Of a DNA stretch of 48,719 bases, positions 8,074 through 16,581 are shown piece after piece. The position numbers were made by a program, and so were the translations under genes. The DNA is taken from the NCBI GenBank assembly GCA_024642705.1, contig JAHEAQ010000026.1, forward strand, positions 1 to 48,719, read 5' to 3'. Every line of letters starts with the position of its first letter. Position 1 is the first letter of the stretch. The notes under the pieces were generated by a model. It was not told the origin of the DNA. It ran no database searches and was given only the letters and a program-made list of their open reading frames with translations. Source of the DNA: Bacteroidota bacterium. GTDB lineage: Bacteria; Bacteroidota; Bacteroidia; Chitinophagales; Saprospiraceae.

Positions 8074-9975
8074 TTATTTTTTCTTAATAACTATTTTTTT
8101 TCTGACTTCATTCCCATCATCATCACCTTTTCCTTTAAAAACAATTTTTTTAGGATTTTCAAATGAATCGTCACTTTGAGGTTCAATCTCTTCATTCTCA
8201 TTTGAAGAAAAATCTTCACTCTGTTCGTCATTTGAAAAATCATTTTGCTCAACTGTTTCTGGGGTAAATTCTGAATTTGAAGTATTTCCACTTTCTGCTT
8301 CAGCCAGGGTAATTCCAGTAATTTCTTGGCTGAAATTTTGGCTTTCAGAATCATCATTTACATCGACCTCATCTTCACCTGGTTTTTTTATTTTAAATTT
8401 TAATGCAGGTTTAGCAGGTTGTGAACTTCTTGATTGAGTCGGAGTGCCAGCAGCACTTTGCATTTTTGGTTTTGGTTTAGGCTTGGTAACAGGCCCAAAA
8501 GTTTGTTCCAATTTACCAATCAAATCGATGGCCAATTCATACTGAGTATGGTATAATTTTGCCCAGTCTTCCGTAGGCATAAAATCATCGAACCAAATTT
8601 TTACCTTTTCGTATTGTTCTTTAGCAAAAACAGAATCAATATCTATTCCTTCAATATAGTGCAGTATGGATGCGTCTGCCAATAATTTGTAGTTTTCTAC
8701 TCCTTCTTCTTCAAGTTCAATAAATTCCTTCGCTTGCGGCCATTCTGCAATTGCTTCTAAATTACTAATAACAACTAATTTTCTATCAATGGTTAAAATT
8801 GAAGAAACTGCATTTATCAATTGTATCAATTCATTCTGCTTGATTCCTAATATTCCTGCGATAAGTTCCATATCTTTAGGTGCACTATCAATCATATTGT
8901 GCTCACCTGATTTTAAGGTAACCTGTAATATTTTAGCAACAAGCTTCTGCTTGGATTCATCCAACATTTGAAAATCCTGTGAAATTGAACCTGTAGCAAG
9001 ATTCCCTGATGATAAAGGATTATAAGTAGAATCTTCGTCTGTTTTTATTTTAATTCCAGAACTTTTTACTGACTTTCCAAGTCCAACTTTTTGTCTTTGA
9101 CCAGTGGCCTTCAAAAAGTGGTTTACATCAATAAACTTGTCTTTGTGGTTAATTTTCCATTCAAACCAAGTTCTTGACATGTATATTTGTAATTTTCTGA
9201 GTTGATCTGGATCTGAGATCAACTCCTCAATCAATTGCAGAGATAAATTTTCCTCAACTTCGGATTTTTCTATTTTAGCAGGAATATCGATGGCGTCTTT
9301 AAGTCCCATTTGATCTAGGAACCTTAATTGATAATTGCCTTTCATGATACTTTTGTATAGGTCCTCATATTCTTTTAAGTTCCTATTAGAAAGATCATCT
9401 AAATTCATGGAAATTATGCAATAAAAACCTAAGTCATTAGATTTAATTGCTTTTGTAATTAAATTGACAAATTGATTTCTTCTTTTTTCTTCAACTTTCC
9501 GACTGAATAAATCTGCGAAATCATCAATAACCATTAAAAGATTATAGGTCTGATCTCCTATGATGTCCTCTGCAACTCTAATTAAACCATAATCATTTTT
9601 TATTAATTTCTTATGAACCTCTTCTTCCATGTTAGGCTTAATCTTTTCGCTAAGGAAGGATTTAGGATTGACTATTGCTCTGGCCATACTCAGAACAGGG
9701 TCCGATTCTGGTGTGAAATATACACTTTTCCACCTTGGACCATTTATTCCATTAAAAAGATTCTTATCAAAATTTGACATTACACCAGCTCGGAGGAATG
9801 AAGTTTTACCAGCTTTCGGTGCTGAAATTAAGGCAACTAATCTATTTTGCCTAAGTCTGAGTTTTATGTTTGAAATATCCTGATCTCGACCATAAAACAA
9901 ATCTGCTTCTTCTCTTTCATACGCTCTATGAATACCATTATGAAATCCCGGATAGGGATTTTTTATTTTCAACAT
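8074..9975 (-). CDS. STAND-like P-loop NTPase with acidic, low-complexity C-terminus
   Basis: 633 residues from ATG. The N-terminus (YPGFHNGIHRAYEREEADLF then YGRD) matches the entry motif of bacterial novel STAND ATPases. The Walker A is SAPKAGKTSF (51-60), with Ser in place of the first Gly. Walker B is LLMVIDDF (146-153). Helical segments follow to about residue 505. The last 120 residues are acidic and Ser/Pro-rich and end with two lysine-rich strands (KKIVFKGK, KKIVIKKK) resembling the tail of the E2 protein. No WD40, TPR or other repeat sensor is fused to it. It lies 180 bp upstream of the E1 gene on the same strand. STAND proteins act as ATP-dependent switches in defence and signalling; its role here is inferred from context. 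Confidence 0.75.
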   Translation of the reverse strand: MLKIKNPYPGFHNGIHRAYEREEADLFYGRDQDISNIKLRLRQNRLVALISAPKAGKTSFLRAGVMSNFDKNLFNGINGPRWKSVYFTPESDPVLSMARAIVNPKSFLSEKIKPNMEEEVHKKLIKNDYGLIRVAEDIIGDQTYNLLMVIDDFADLFSRKVEEKRRNQFVNLITKAIKSNDLGFYCIISMNLDDLSNRNLKEYEDLYKSIMKGNYQLRFLDQMGLKDAIDIPAKIEKSEVEENLSLQLIEELISDPDQLRKLQIYMSRTWFEWKINHKDKFIDVNHFLKATGQRQKVGLGKSVKSSGIKIKTDEDSTYNPLSSGNLATGSISQDFQMLDESKQKLVAKILQVTLKSGEHNMIDSAPKDMELIAGILGIKQNELIQLINAVSSILTIDRKLVVISNLEAIAEWPQAKEFIELEEEGVENYKLLADASILHYIEGIDIDSVFAKEQYEKVKIWFDDFMPTEDWAKLYHTQYELAIDLIGKLEQTFGPVTKPKPKPKMQSAAGTPTQSRSSQPAKPALKFKIKKPGEDEVDVNDDSESQNFSQEITGITLAEAESGNTSNSEFTPETVEQNDFSNDEQSEDFSSNENEEIEPQSDDSFENPKKIVFKGKGDDDGNEVRKKIVIKKK

Positions 9976-10190
9976 ATTTTTTAGGTCTTGAAAAAGCTTT
10001 TAAATTTCAAAAAGTAAGATATCAAGAATAAAAATAAAATAAATATTATTCAATCACAAATATCCATTAATTGGAATTAGATTTAAACTAACTCATTCGC
10101 TAAATTAATTATTCTTTTTTAGAATTATGAAAACAACTAAAATATTCAAAGAAATTAAATTTCTGAAGTAAATTTGAAATGCATCTTTTT

Positions 10191-11057
10191 TTATGAGAAT
10201 CCAGTTTCTTTTTTACTCTTTCTGATAATTGTTTGACTCTCTCGACCTTTCACGACGCCAAGCTTTTCATCAAGCCAAACAATTGCGCCTGTGGGACAAC
10301 GTTGGATAGGATTTTGAAAATTGTGATTTTGATTATAATTTATAACTGGCAAATTAAATTGCATTGTTATTAAATTATCCGGAGCATCCTTCGCACATTT
10401 GCCACATGCAGTACAGCCAACTTCACAATCTTCTAAAACGGCTTCCCCAGATTCTAAATTTTTACATGCAACCCAAAGCCTATTGCTGATTGGTTGAATA
10501 CTAAACAAATCTTTTGGGCATACTTCTACACAATCTCCGCAAGCTGTGCACTTATCTACATTTACAATTGGTATTGAAAATGCATCCATTTCAATTGCAT
10601 TAAAATCACACACCACTTCACAATCTCCATGGCCTAAGCAACCCCAAAAACAAGCTTTCCCACCCCCAGAAATAAGCGCTGCACCTTGGCATGTTTTAAC
10701 CCCCGTGTAATTGGCTTTGTTCCGTGCAACATTAATTCCACCCGCGCAAGCTAATCTTGCAACTCTTTTCTCTTCATTTCCAACAGATACTCCTAAGAAA
10801 GTAGCTATTTTGTTTCTTCCCAAATCCGTACTTACAGTGCATTTCCCTGGCAATGCGTTTCCAGATACCAAAGCCTCTGCGAATGGCCTGCATCCTGGAT
10901 AACCACAAGCTCCGCAATTCGCATGCGGCAAAAGTTCTTCCACTTGGTCTATTCGCGGATCTTCATACACAGATAATTTTTTATTGGCTATGACTAACAT
11001 CAATGCCAATATTATGGTTAAACTTCCGAGTGCTGCAATTGAAATTAAAATGGTCAT
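10191..11057 (-). CDS. rnfB: Rnf complex subunit B, electron-transport iron-sulfur protein
   Basis: 288 residues from ATG, with one N-terminal TM anchor (3-24). The Rnf/NqrF-type 4Fe-4S domain follows (C48-x2-C51-x4-C56-x16-C73; NCGACGYPGC). Further ferredoxin-type clusters follow, in KCTACGDCVEVCP (about 168-180), CEVGCTACGKC and a distal RCPTGAI. RnfB takes electrons from reduced ferredoxin on the cytosolic side and passes them into the membrane complex. Here it is the last gene of the operon, separated from rnfA by a small Cys-rich protein and an FNR-like flavoprotein. That order is unusual relative to the textbook rnfABCDGE and rnfCDGEAB orders. The 44-bp gap to the FNR gene suggests cotranscription. 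Confidence 0.93.
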   Translation of the reverse strand: MTILISIAALGSLTIILALMLVIANKKLSVYEDPRIDQVEELLPHANCGACGYPGCRPFAEALVSGNALPGKCTVSTDLGRNKIATFLGVSVGNEEKRVARLACAGGINVARNKANYTGVKTCQGAALISGGGKACFWGCLGHGDCEVVCDFNAIEMDAFSIPIVNVDKCTACGDCVEVCPKDLFSIQPISNRLWVACKNLESGEAVLEDCEVGCTACGKCAKDAPDNLITMQFNLPVINYNQNHNFQNPIQRCPTGAIVWLDEKLGVVKGRESQTIIRKSKKETGFS

Positions 11058-11101
11058 ATTAATAAATAATATTTATTGATCAAAACTATTAAAATGAATG
11101 A

Positions 11102-11959
11102 TTAATAAATTATTTCAGCCCATTTATGCCCAGCTTTCAACTCAGATTTTCTCATTTCCCACTTGGCTCGTGAACCCAAAATATTTGAAAATGCTTTATC
11201 TAGCATACTGCTAATCTTTTCATAACCTGCAACATAAATATATGTATTGGAGTAAGACAGCATTTCAATAATCTCGCTTGCTCTAGCTTCAATTGCGGCG
11301 TCTAAAGCTATTGGATCTGACCAATGCGGCCTCGGACTTAATGCACTGAATGCCTCAAAAGTTTCCTCATCATAATAATTGGTTAAATCACCATTTTTAT
11401 CATTTAGATATAAAAGTTCCAACCCACTTCTAGCTCCATAAAAAAGTCTGATTTTCCCTTTCCAATCTTTTACCTCATGGTAAATATTTTTAATAAAAGC
11501 TCGGAAAGGCGCAATACCAGTGCCTAAACCAATTAAAATTAAATTGGAATTCTTATCTTCTGGTACTATAAATGGCAGTTTGAAAGGGCCCGTAATTGTA
11601 ATTTCATCTCCAATTTTTCTATCACACAAATAATTTGATGCGATGCCATCATATAGTTCGCCGTTAAAATCGTCAATATAAGAACATCTTTTTACCAAAA
11701 TTGTAAGTTCAAGAAGCCCTTTATTTTCTGAAGGTAAATCAGCTACACTGTACAATCTATGATGCACAGATTTACCAAATTCTGTTTCTGTTTCTATCAA
11801 AACACCAAAACTTTGATCCACTTTACAAACAAATTCTGGAGATTGAACCTTTAACAAAATTTCACGTACTTCTTCAGCACCTGGAGGTGTTAACCGTTCT
11901 GATTTGGCGATAATAGCTTTGTATTTTTCTTTTGTATTCAAGTCAGTTAAATGAGTCAT
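11102..11959 (-). CDS. Ferredoxin-NADP reductase-like flavoprotein (plant-type FNR fold)
   Basis: 285 residues from ATG. The FAD domain has the RLYS motif (68-71) and a GIASNYLCDRKIGDEI segment like that of plant-type FNRs. The NAD(P) domain has GLGTGIAPFRAF (144-155) and a distal YVAGYEKISSMLD stretch. The chain ends in tyrosine (AEIIY), as in FNRs where the C-terminal aromatic stacks on FAD. It lacks a fused ferredoxin domain. In the nifJ-rnf operon it probably moves electrons between ferredoxin and NADP(H), giving reduced ferredoxin a second outlet besides Rnf. NADP versus NAD preference cannot be read safely from the sequence. Confidence 0.85.
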   Translation of the reverse strand: MTHLTDLNTKEKYKAIIAKSERLTPPGAEEVREILLKVQSPEFVCKVDQSFGVLIETETEFGKSVHHRLYSVADLPSENKGLLELTILVKRCSYIDDFNGELYDGIASNYLCDRKIGDEITITGPFKLPFIVPEDKNSNLILIGLGTGIAPFRAFIKNIYHEVKDWKGKIRLFYGARSGLELLYLNDKNGDLTNYYDEETFEAFSALSPRPHWSDPIALDAAIEARASEIIEMLSYSNTYIYVAGYEKISSMLDKAFSNILGSRAKWEMRKSELKAGHKWAEIIY

Positions 11960-11981
11960 ATCGTGTTATTTTTTTCATTCA

Positions 11982-12179
11982 TTAATTATCTTTATTAGTA
12001 CTAATTTTTTTTTCGCAAATGGTTGTGCAACCACAATTCGAACAGCTCCTTCGTTCAGCTAATACGTCTTCATCTGAAATATGCTCTGAAAAGATTTTCT
12101 TCCACCCAAATTGGATAAAAACCCAAATAATCATAAGTAGAATAATAATCGTAGCGCCTAAAACAAAAGATGTTAACAT
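11982..12179 (-). CDS. Small Cys-rich single-TM protein, NqrM-like candidate
   Basis: 65 residues from ATG. One N-terminal TM helix (5-27) is followed by a short cytosolic tail with four cysteines close together (SCSNCGCTTIC, C46-C56 region). Size, topology and position inside an rnf operon resemble NqrM/DUF539 proteins, which are needed for maturation of the related Na+-NQR complex, probably through iron delivery. The exact NqrM signature is not clear, so a FeoB-associated Cys-rich membrane protein is an alternative. It sits 18 bp after rnfA and 22 bp before the FNR gene, so it is almost certainly cotranscribed with them. Confidence 0.55.
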   Translation of the reverse strand: MLTSFVLGATIIILLMIIWVFIQFGWKKIFSEHISDEDVLAERRSCSNCGCTTICEKKISTNKDN

Positions 12180-12197
12180 TTAAATATTTTTTAATTT

Positions 12198-12779
12198 CTA
12201 ACTTCCTAAACCTGCAAATCCCATAAAGGACAGTGACAAAATACCTGCAATCAATAATGTAAGCGCGGTTCCTTTTACGATATTAGGTACATCTGCAAAA
12301 TTTAATTGCTCCCGCAGCCCAGCCATTAAAACCAATGCTAATGTAAAACCTACTCCTGCACCTAAAGCATATATAAAACTCTCTATAAAGCCATATCCTT
12401 TGTTGGTTTGAAATAACGCCAATCCCAAAATAGCACAGTTTGTAGTAATTAGTGGTAAAAAAATTCCTAATGCCCTAAACAAAGCTGGACTCATTTTTTT
12501 GATAAACATTTCTACCAATTGAACTGTAGAGGCTATCACAACAATATAGCTTATTAATTGCAAAAAAGGTGCATTTATCATTACCAATAAAGAATGTATT
12601 CCATAAGCACACATGGAACTAATTAGCATTACAAAAGTTACTGCTCCTCCCATTTTGGACGCGGTTTCTATTTTTCCAGAAACGCCAAGAAACGGGCATA
12701 TTCCTAAAAAATATGCCAAAACAAAGTTGTTGATTAAACTTGCATTAATAAAAATATACCAAAGTGATTCTGAGTTCAT
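12198..12779 (-). CDS. rnfA: Rnf complex subunit A, integral membrane protein
   Basis: 193 residues from ATG with six predicted TM helices, as expected for RnfA/NqrE. The conserved cysteine segments GICPFLGVS (C28) and TTNCAILG (C115) are present; in the family these bind the intramembrane 2Fe-2S cluster together with RnfE. The gene overlaps rnfE by 4 bp, a sign of translational coupling. Length agrees with family norms (about 190-195 aa). RnfA and RnfE pass electrons across the membrane in the ion-pumping cycle. Confidence 0.94.
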   Translation of the reverse strand: MNSESLWYIFINASLINNFVLAYFLGICPFLGVSGKIETASKMGGAVTFVMLISSMCAYGIHSLLVMINAPFLQLISYIVVIASTVQLVEMFIKKMSPALFRALGIFLPLITTNCAILGLALFQTNKGYGFIESFIYALGAGVGFTLALVLMAGLREQLNFADVPNIVKGTALTLLIAGILSLSFMGFAGLGS

Positions 12780-13432
12780 ATTTTTATCCTTTTAGCTTTT
12801 AAATAATTGAAAAAGAGTAACCAAATTGCCAGGGTAAAAAAACCACCAGCTGGCAATATCATCACCACCCATTCTTGAAAATTTGGAGAAAATATTGTTG
12901 CTCCAAAAATGCTTCCATTTCCTAATAGTTCTCTTACTGCTCCTAAGCAGAATAGTGCAAAAGTAAACCCTAATCCCATTCCTAAAGCATCAAGTGTTGA
13001 TCTCGTAATATTGTTTTTGGAAGCAAATGCTTCGGCTCTGCTTAGGATTAGACAATTCACCACTATTAAAGAAATAAATGCCCCTAAACTTTTGTGAAGA
13101 TCTATGCTTATTGCTTGGATTAAATAATCTATAATTGTCACAAAAGTCGCAATGATTAAAATATAAGATGCTATTCTTACTTGTTTTGGAATAAAATTCC
13201 TAAGGGATGAAACCAAAATATTAGACATCAACAAAACAAATGCTGTTGCTAATCCCATTGCCAATGCATTGATGGCAGAATTTGATACAGCTAAAGTCGG
13301 ACACATTCCTAATACTTGAACAAAAACTGGATTTTCTTTCCAAATTCCTTTAATAAAATCATCGGTCGATTGATGATCTTGGAGCGAAGCAAAAAATCCT
13401 TTATTTGACTTATTTTGTGAATTGATGTTCAT
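12776..13432 (-). CDS. rnfE: Rnf complex subunit E, integral membrane protein
   Basis: 218 residues from ATG with six TM helices. It carries the RnfE/NqrD signature GIWKENPVFVQVLGMCPTLA (C44) and VVNCLILSRAEAFA (C127), the paired cysteine half-motifs shared with RnfA. The cytosolic N-terminus before the first motif is about 30 residues long and Ser/Asn-rich. The gene lies 18 bp after rnfG and overlaps rnfA by 4 bp. RnfE is distinguished from RnfA by the GMCPTLAVS motif and the RAEAFA segment. Confidence 0.93.
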   Translation of the reverse strand: MNINSQNKSNKGFFASLQDHQSTDDFIKGIWKENPVFVQVLGMCPTLAVSNSAINALAMGLATAFVLLMSNILVSSLRNFIPKQVRIASYILIIATFVTIIDYLIQAISIDLHKSLGAFISLIVVNCLILSRAEAFASKNNITRSTLDALGMGLGFTFALFCLGAVRELLGNGSIFGATIFSPNFQEWVVMILPAGGFFTLAIWLLFFNYLKAKRIKI

Positions 13433-13450
13433 TTAATCAAGTTATAAGAT

Positions 13451-14137
13451 TCAATTTTTTTGGTTTTGAAAGCTAGATTTATTGGAATAAAGCATAGGAA
13501 TCCAATCTGCAGTACTTTTGCTGATAATTTCACCTATTGCTCTTGAAGATATTGTAGCACCAGTTATTCCATCAATTTCCCATCCATTCTTCTTGGCCCC
13601 GTGTTTTACTGTAACAACTTTGTTATTAAGACTTTTTAGGTCATCATCTAACGTTACATCAAGACCTTTAAAATTATCGAGAAAAATTTGATCTTTTTCT
13701 ATTTTATCACCTAGCCCAGGGGTTTCTTTGCTTTCTAAAACATAGAATCCAATTATTTTTTGGGCTTCAAGATCATATCCATAAAGCACTCTTATGATAT
13801 CAGCAAATCCAATTCCCGATGCTTCAATCGCTACTCCAACCAAAGCACCATTTTCATCATATCCAGCATATACTAATTTATCAGTCTTTTCTTTGTCCTC
13901 ATTGATTTTAAAAATGCCATTTTCACCAAAACCAAAACTTTGTTTCTTTGTAATACCTGGCACTACTTTAAAAATAGCTTTCTCCAATGCCTCAGCTTTA
14001 TTTTTTTCAATTCTGTCTGCTGTTTCTTCAAAAGTAAAAGCAATAAAAAAAGCACATAAAAATCCTATTACCACCATCGGTTTTAACATATTTATGCTGC
14101 TTATTGGGCTTGGTATTTTATCTGGAGTGGTGTTCAT
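13451..14137 (-). CDS. rnfG: Rnf complex subunit G, covalent FMN-binding protein
   Basis: 228 residues from ATG. One TM helix (18-36) anchors a periplasmic FMN-binding domain. The flavinylation site DGITGATISS places the FMN-accepting threonine at about T195. The ETPGLGDKI segment (138-146) is also typical of RnfG/NqrC. The gene overlaps rnfD by 4 bp. Attachment of FMN requires the flavin transferase ApbE, which is not encoded in the window. Confidence 0.93.
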   Translation of the reverse strand: MNTTPDKIPSPISSINMLKPMVVIGFLCAFFIAFTFEETADRIEKNKAEALEKAIFKVVPGITKKQSFGFGENGIFKINEDKEKTDKLVYAGYDENGALVGVAIEASGIGFADIIRVLYGYDLEAQKIIGFYVLESKETPGLGDKIEKDQIFLDNFKGLDVTLDDDLKSLNNKVVTVKHGAKKNGWEIDGITGATISSRAIGEIISKSTADWIPMLYSNKSSFQNQKN

Positions 14138-15153
14138 GATTTTGACATTTTTTTTGAAGTTCCATAAACTCTCAATTTTAACGCTTTATCTATATGCGGA
14201 GAAACAGCATTTGATAGTAAAATAGCATACATTACTCCCTCAGGCAATCCACCCCAAATTCTTATAACTACTACTAAAACACCAATTAGCATTCCATACA
14301 CCCAAACTCCTTTTGAAGTTAATGGTGATGCCACCATATCCGTTGCCATAAACACTGCACCCAGCATCAAACCACCAGAAAAAAGCATAAATAAAGGCGA
14401 AGGAAACGCCTTATTATCTACCATGTATAAAATTAAAGTAAAAATGGCTACTGTCCCTAGTACTGCTACTGGGATTCTCCAATTCATCATTTTTCGAATG
14501 ATTAAATAAATTCCTCCAAGAAGTATTAAAATAGATGAAGTTTCACCAGTTGACCCACTTGTAAAACCCACCATCAAATCAACTAAGTTAGTAGTTATTC
14601 CATCAAATTTAAAAGCTGACAATGGCGTTGCTCCCGTAAAGCCATCAGCCATTGGCTCCATAAAAGGAATGGTGAAAGTAGAATTCGAAAATGTGGTAAA
14701 TCTGTCCGGCATAAAGGAAGGATACCAAGTAGTAATTGCTACTGGAAAAGCTGCCTGAAGTATAGCTCTTCCTACTAAAGCAGGGTTAAAGACATTGTAT
14801 CCCAAACCTCCAAAAATAAATTTGCCGAGAGCTATTGCAAGCACCCCTCCACAAAAAGCCATCCATAGAGGAAAATTTGGTGGCAAGGTTAACCCTAATA
14901 ATAATCCTGAAATCACTGCTGACCAGTCGGAAATTGTGGATTTTTTAGAAGAAAACTTACAAAGATAATGTTCTGTTAACACACTTGAAATAACAGTTGT
15001 TGACATTACCAATAAAGCACTGATGCCAAAAGCATAAACTGCAAAAAACGAGGTTGGTAGCAAAGCATATACCACATTACGCATAATATCATTCGTCCCA
15101 ATTCCATGTACAATATGCGGAGAGCTACTTATATTTAAAGTTTTATTTAGCAT
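14134..15153 (-). CDS. rnfD: Rnf complex subunit D, membrane flavoprotein
   Basis: 339 residues from ATG with about ten TM segments. The segment FGGLGYNVFNPALVGRA (about 114-130) and the FMN-linking motif DGFTGATPLSA (T176 as likely acceptor) are typical of RnfD/NqrB. The N-terminus (SSSPHIVHGIGTNDIMRNVV) is the usual RnfD opening. It overlaps rnfC by 11 bp and rnfG by 4 bp, so the three genes are tightly coupled. RnfD probably forms part of the ion channel and the flavin relay. Confidence 0.94.
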   Translation of the reverse strand: MLNKTLNISSSPHIVHGIGTNDIMRNVVYALLPTSFFAVYAFGISALLVMSTTVISSVLTEHYLCKFSSKKSTISDWSAVISGLLLGLTLPPNFPLWMAFCGGVLAIALGKFIFGGLGYNVFNPALVGRAILQAAFPVAITTWYPSFMPDRFTTFSNSTFTIPFMEPMADGFTGATPLSAFKFDGITTNLVDLMVGFTSGSTGETSSILILLGGIYLIIRKMMNWRIPVAVLGTVAIFTLILYMVDNKAFPSPLFMLFSGGLMLGAVFMATDMVASPLTSKGVWVYGMLIGVLVVVIRIWGGLPEGVMYAILLSNAVSPHIDKALKLRVYGTSKKMSKS

Positions 15154-16504
15154 GGACAGCGTTCTTATTGTTTGAGTTTCTCTTTCTTACAATTGATTTT
15201 GACAGCCTGAAATATTGAACCAAAGGAATATGTGAAGGGCACACATAAGAACATGAACCACATTCGAAACAATCCATTAAATTAAATTCTTCAGCCATTA
15301 AATCATAAGCTTCAAATTTTGCCAGAATTCCTAATTTTGATGGATTTAAAGAAATAGGACACGCATCAACACACGCACCGCATTTAATACAAGGATAAAT
15401 ATTTTCAGTTTTGTTTACTGTTTCCTCTGTAAAAACCACAATCCCTGAAGTCCCTTTGACAATGGAAATATCCAAATTAGAAACTGCTACACCCATCATC
15501 GGTCCGCCCATGTATACTTCGCTCATGTTTTTTTCGACTCCTACATAATCTAACACATATCTAAGAGGTGTACCAATCGGAATTCTATAATTTCCTTTCT
15601 TTTTTATACCAGGTCCAGTAATGGTTATGACTCTTTCTTGAATTCCTTGGCCATGTGGCAAGAGTCTTCCAATTTCCGCAGTTGTCGCGATATTTACAAC
15701 GACTGCATTAACATCAATAGGCAGTCCTCCGGAAGGAACCTCCAAGCCCAACAAAGAAGTAATCAACATTTTTTCAGATCCCTGAGGATATTTTACAGGT
15801 ACAACTTTCACCTTTATTGGAGAACCTTTTTGTATTTTTGAACTCAAATAATTTGCTGCATCCTTTTTATTGGCCTCAATTCCTATAATCGTTTCCTTTG
15901 CTCCTGTTGCTTTCATAAGATATTTTATACCAGTAAAAATATCCTCTGCTTGTTCAAGCATTACCCTGTGATCTGTAGTTAAGAAAGGTTCACATTCTAT
16001 TCCATTAAGTATGAGTACATCACATTTTTTTCCTTCTGGTATTTTTAATTTTACATGAGTAGGAAAAGCAGCACCACCTAGTCCTACAATACCTGCATCC
16101 TGGATAGCTTTTAGAATTTCTTCAGGCGTAGATGCATCTAAATCCACTGGTATTCCTTCAATTGCTTCTTGGCCCGACGATGGAAATGCTTCAATGTGAA
16201 TTCCAGGAACCATTTTTCCAGAGATCGAAGGCACATTGACTATTTTTTTAATTAACCCTGAAATTGGTGAATGAAGTGGAACTGAAACATATCCTACAGA
16301 TTCAGCAATTAACTGGCCTCTGACCACTTCTTGGCCTTCTCGAACAATTACTTTAGAAGGTACTCCAATATGTTGAACTGTGGGTAAAATAATCAATGGC
16401 GAAAAGGGGAACTGTCTAATAGGTAAACCATTTGTTTCATTTTTATGCTCTGGCGGATGAATACCATGCTTAAATGTGTTTTTATAAAAATTAAACAGTT
16501 CCAT
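15143..16504 (-). CDS. rnfC: Rnf complex subunit C, NADH-side iron-sulfur flavoprotein
   Basis: 453 residues from ATG. It has the N-terminal RnfC barrel region (GIHPPEHK, then HSPISG), the NADH/FMN segment GLGGAAFPTHVKL with NGIECEPFLTTDHRVM, and two C-terminal 4Fe-4S clusters (CIKCGACVDACPIS and CFECGSCSYVCPSH). RnfC docks on the cytosolic face and reduces NAD+. The length is close to the shorter RnfC forms, without the long Ala/Lys-rich C-terminal repeats of enterobacterial RnfC. It starts 77 bp downstream of nifJ and opens the rnf part of the operon. Confidence 0.95.
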   Translation of the reverse strand: MELFNFYKNTFKHGIHPPEHKNETNGLPIRQFPFSPLIILPTVQHIGVPSKVIVREGQEVVRGQLIAESVGYVSVPLHSPISGLIKKIVNVPSISGKMVPGIHIEAFPSSGQEAIEGIPVDLDASTPEEILKAIQDAGIVGLGGAAFPTHVKLKIPEGKKCDVLILNGIECEPFLTTDHRVMLEQAEDIFTGIKYLMKATGAKETIIGIEANKKDAANYLSSKIQKGSPIKVKVVPVKYPQGSEKMLITSLLGLEVPSGGLPIDVNAVVVNIATTAEIGRLLPHGQGIQERVITITGPGIKKKGNYRIPIGTPLRYVLDYVGVEKNMSEVYMGGPMMGVAVSNLDISIVKGTSGIVVFTEETVNKTENIYPCIKCGACVDACPISLNPSKLGILAKFEAYDLMAEEFNLMDCFECGSCSYVCPSHIPLVQYFRLSKSIVRKRNSNNKNAVHAK

Positions 16505-16581
16505 TTATTTCAATTAAATCTATTATAGTAATTCCAAAATCGTTAAAGCCCTTCTCAAATAATCATCCTCAATTCCTATGC

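Noticed and set aside
13794-14225. 143-aa plus-strand ORF opposite rnfG/rnfD
   Set aside because: It lies fully antisense to two well-supported Rnf genes and its protein has no recognisable pattern; a shadow ORF.
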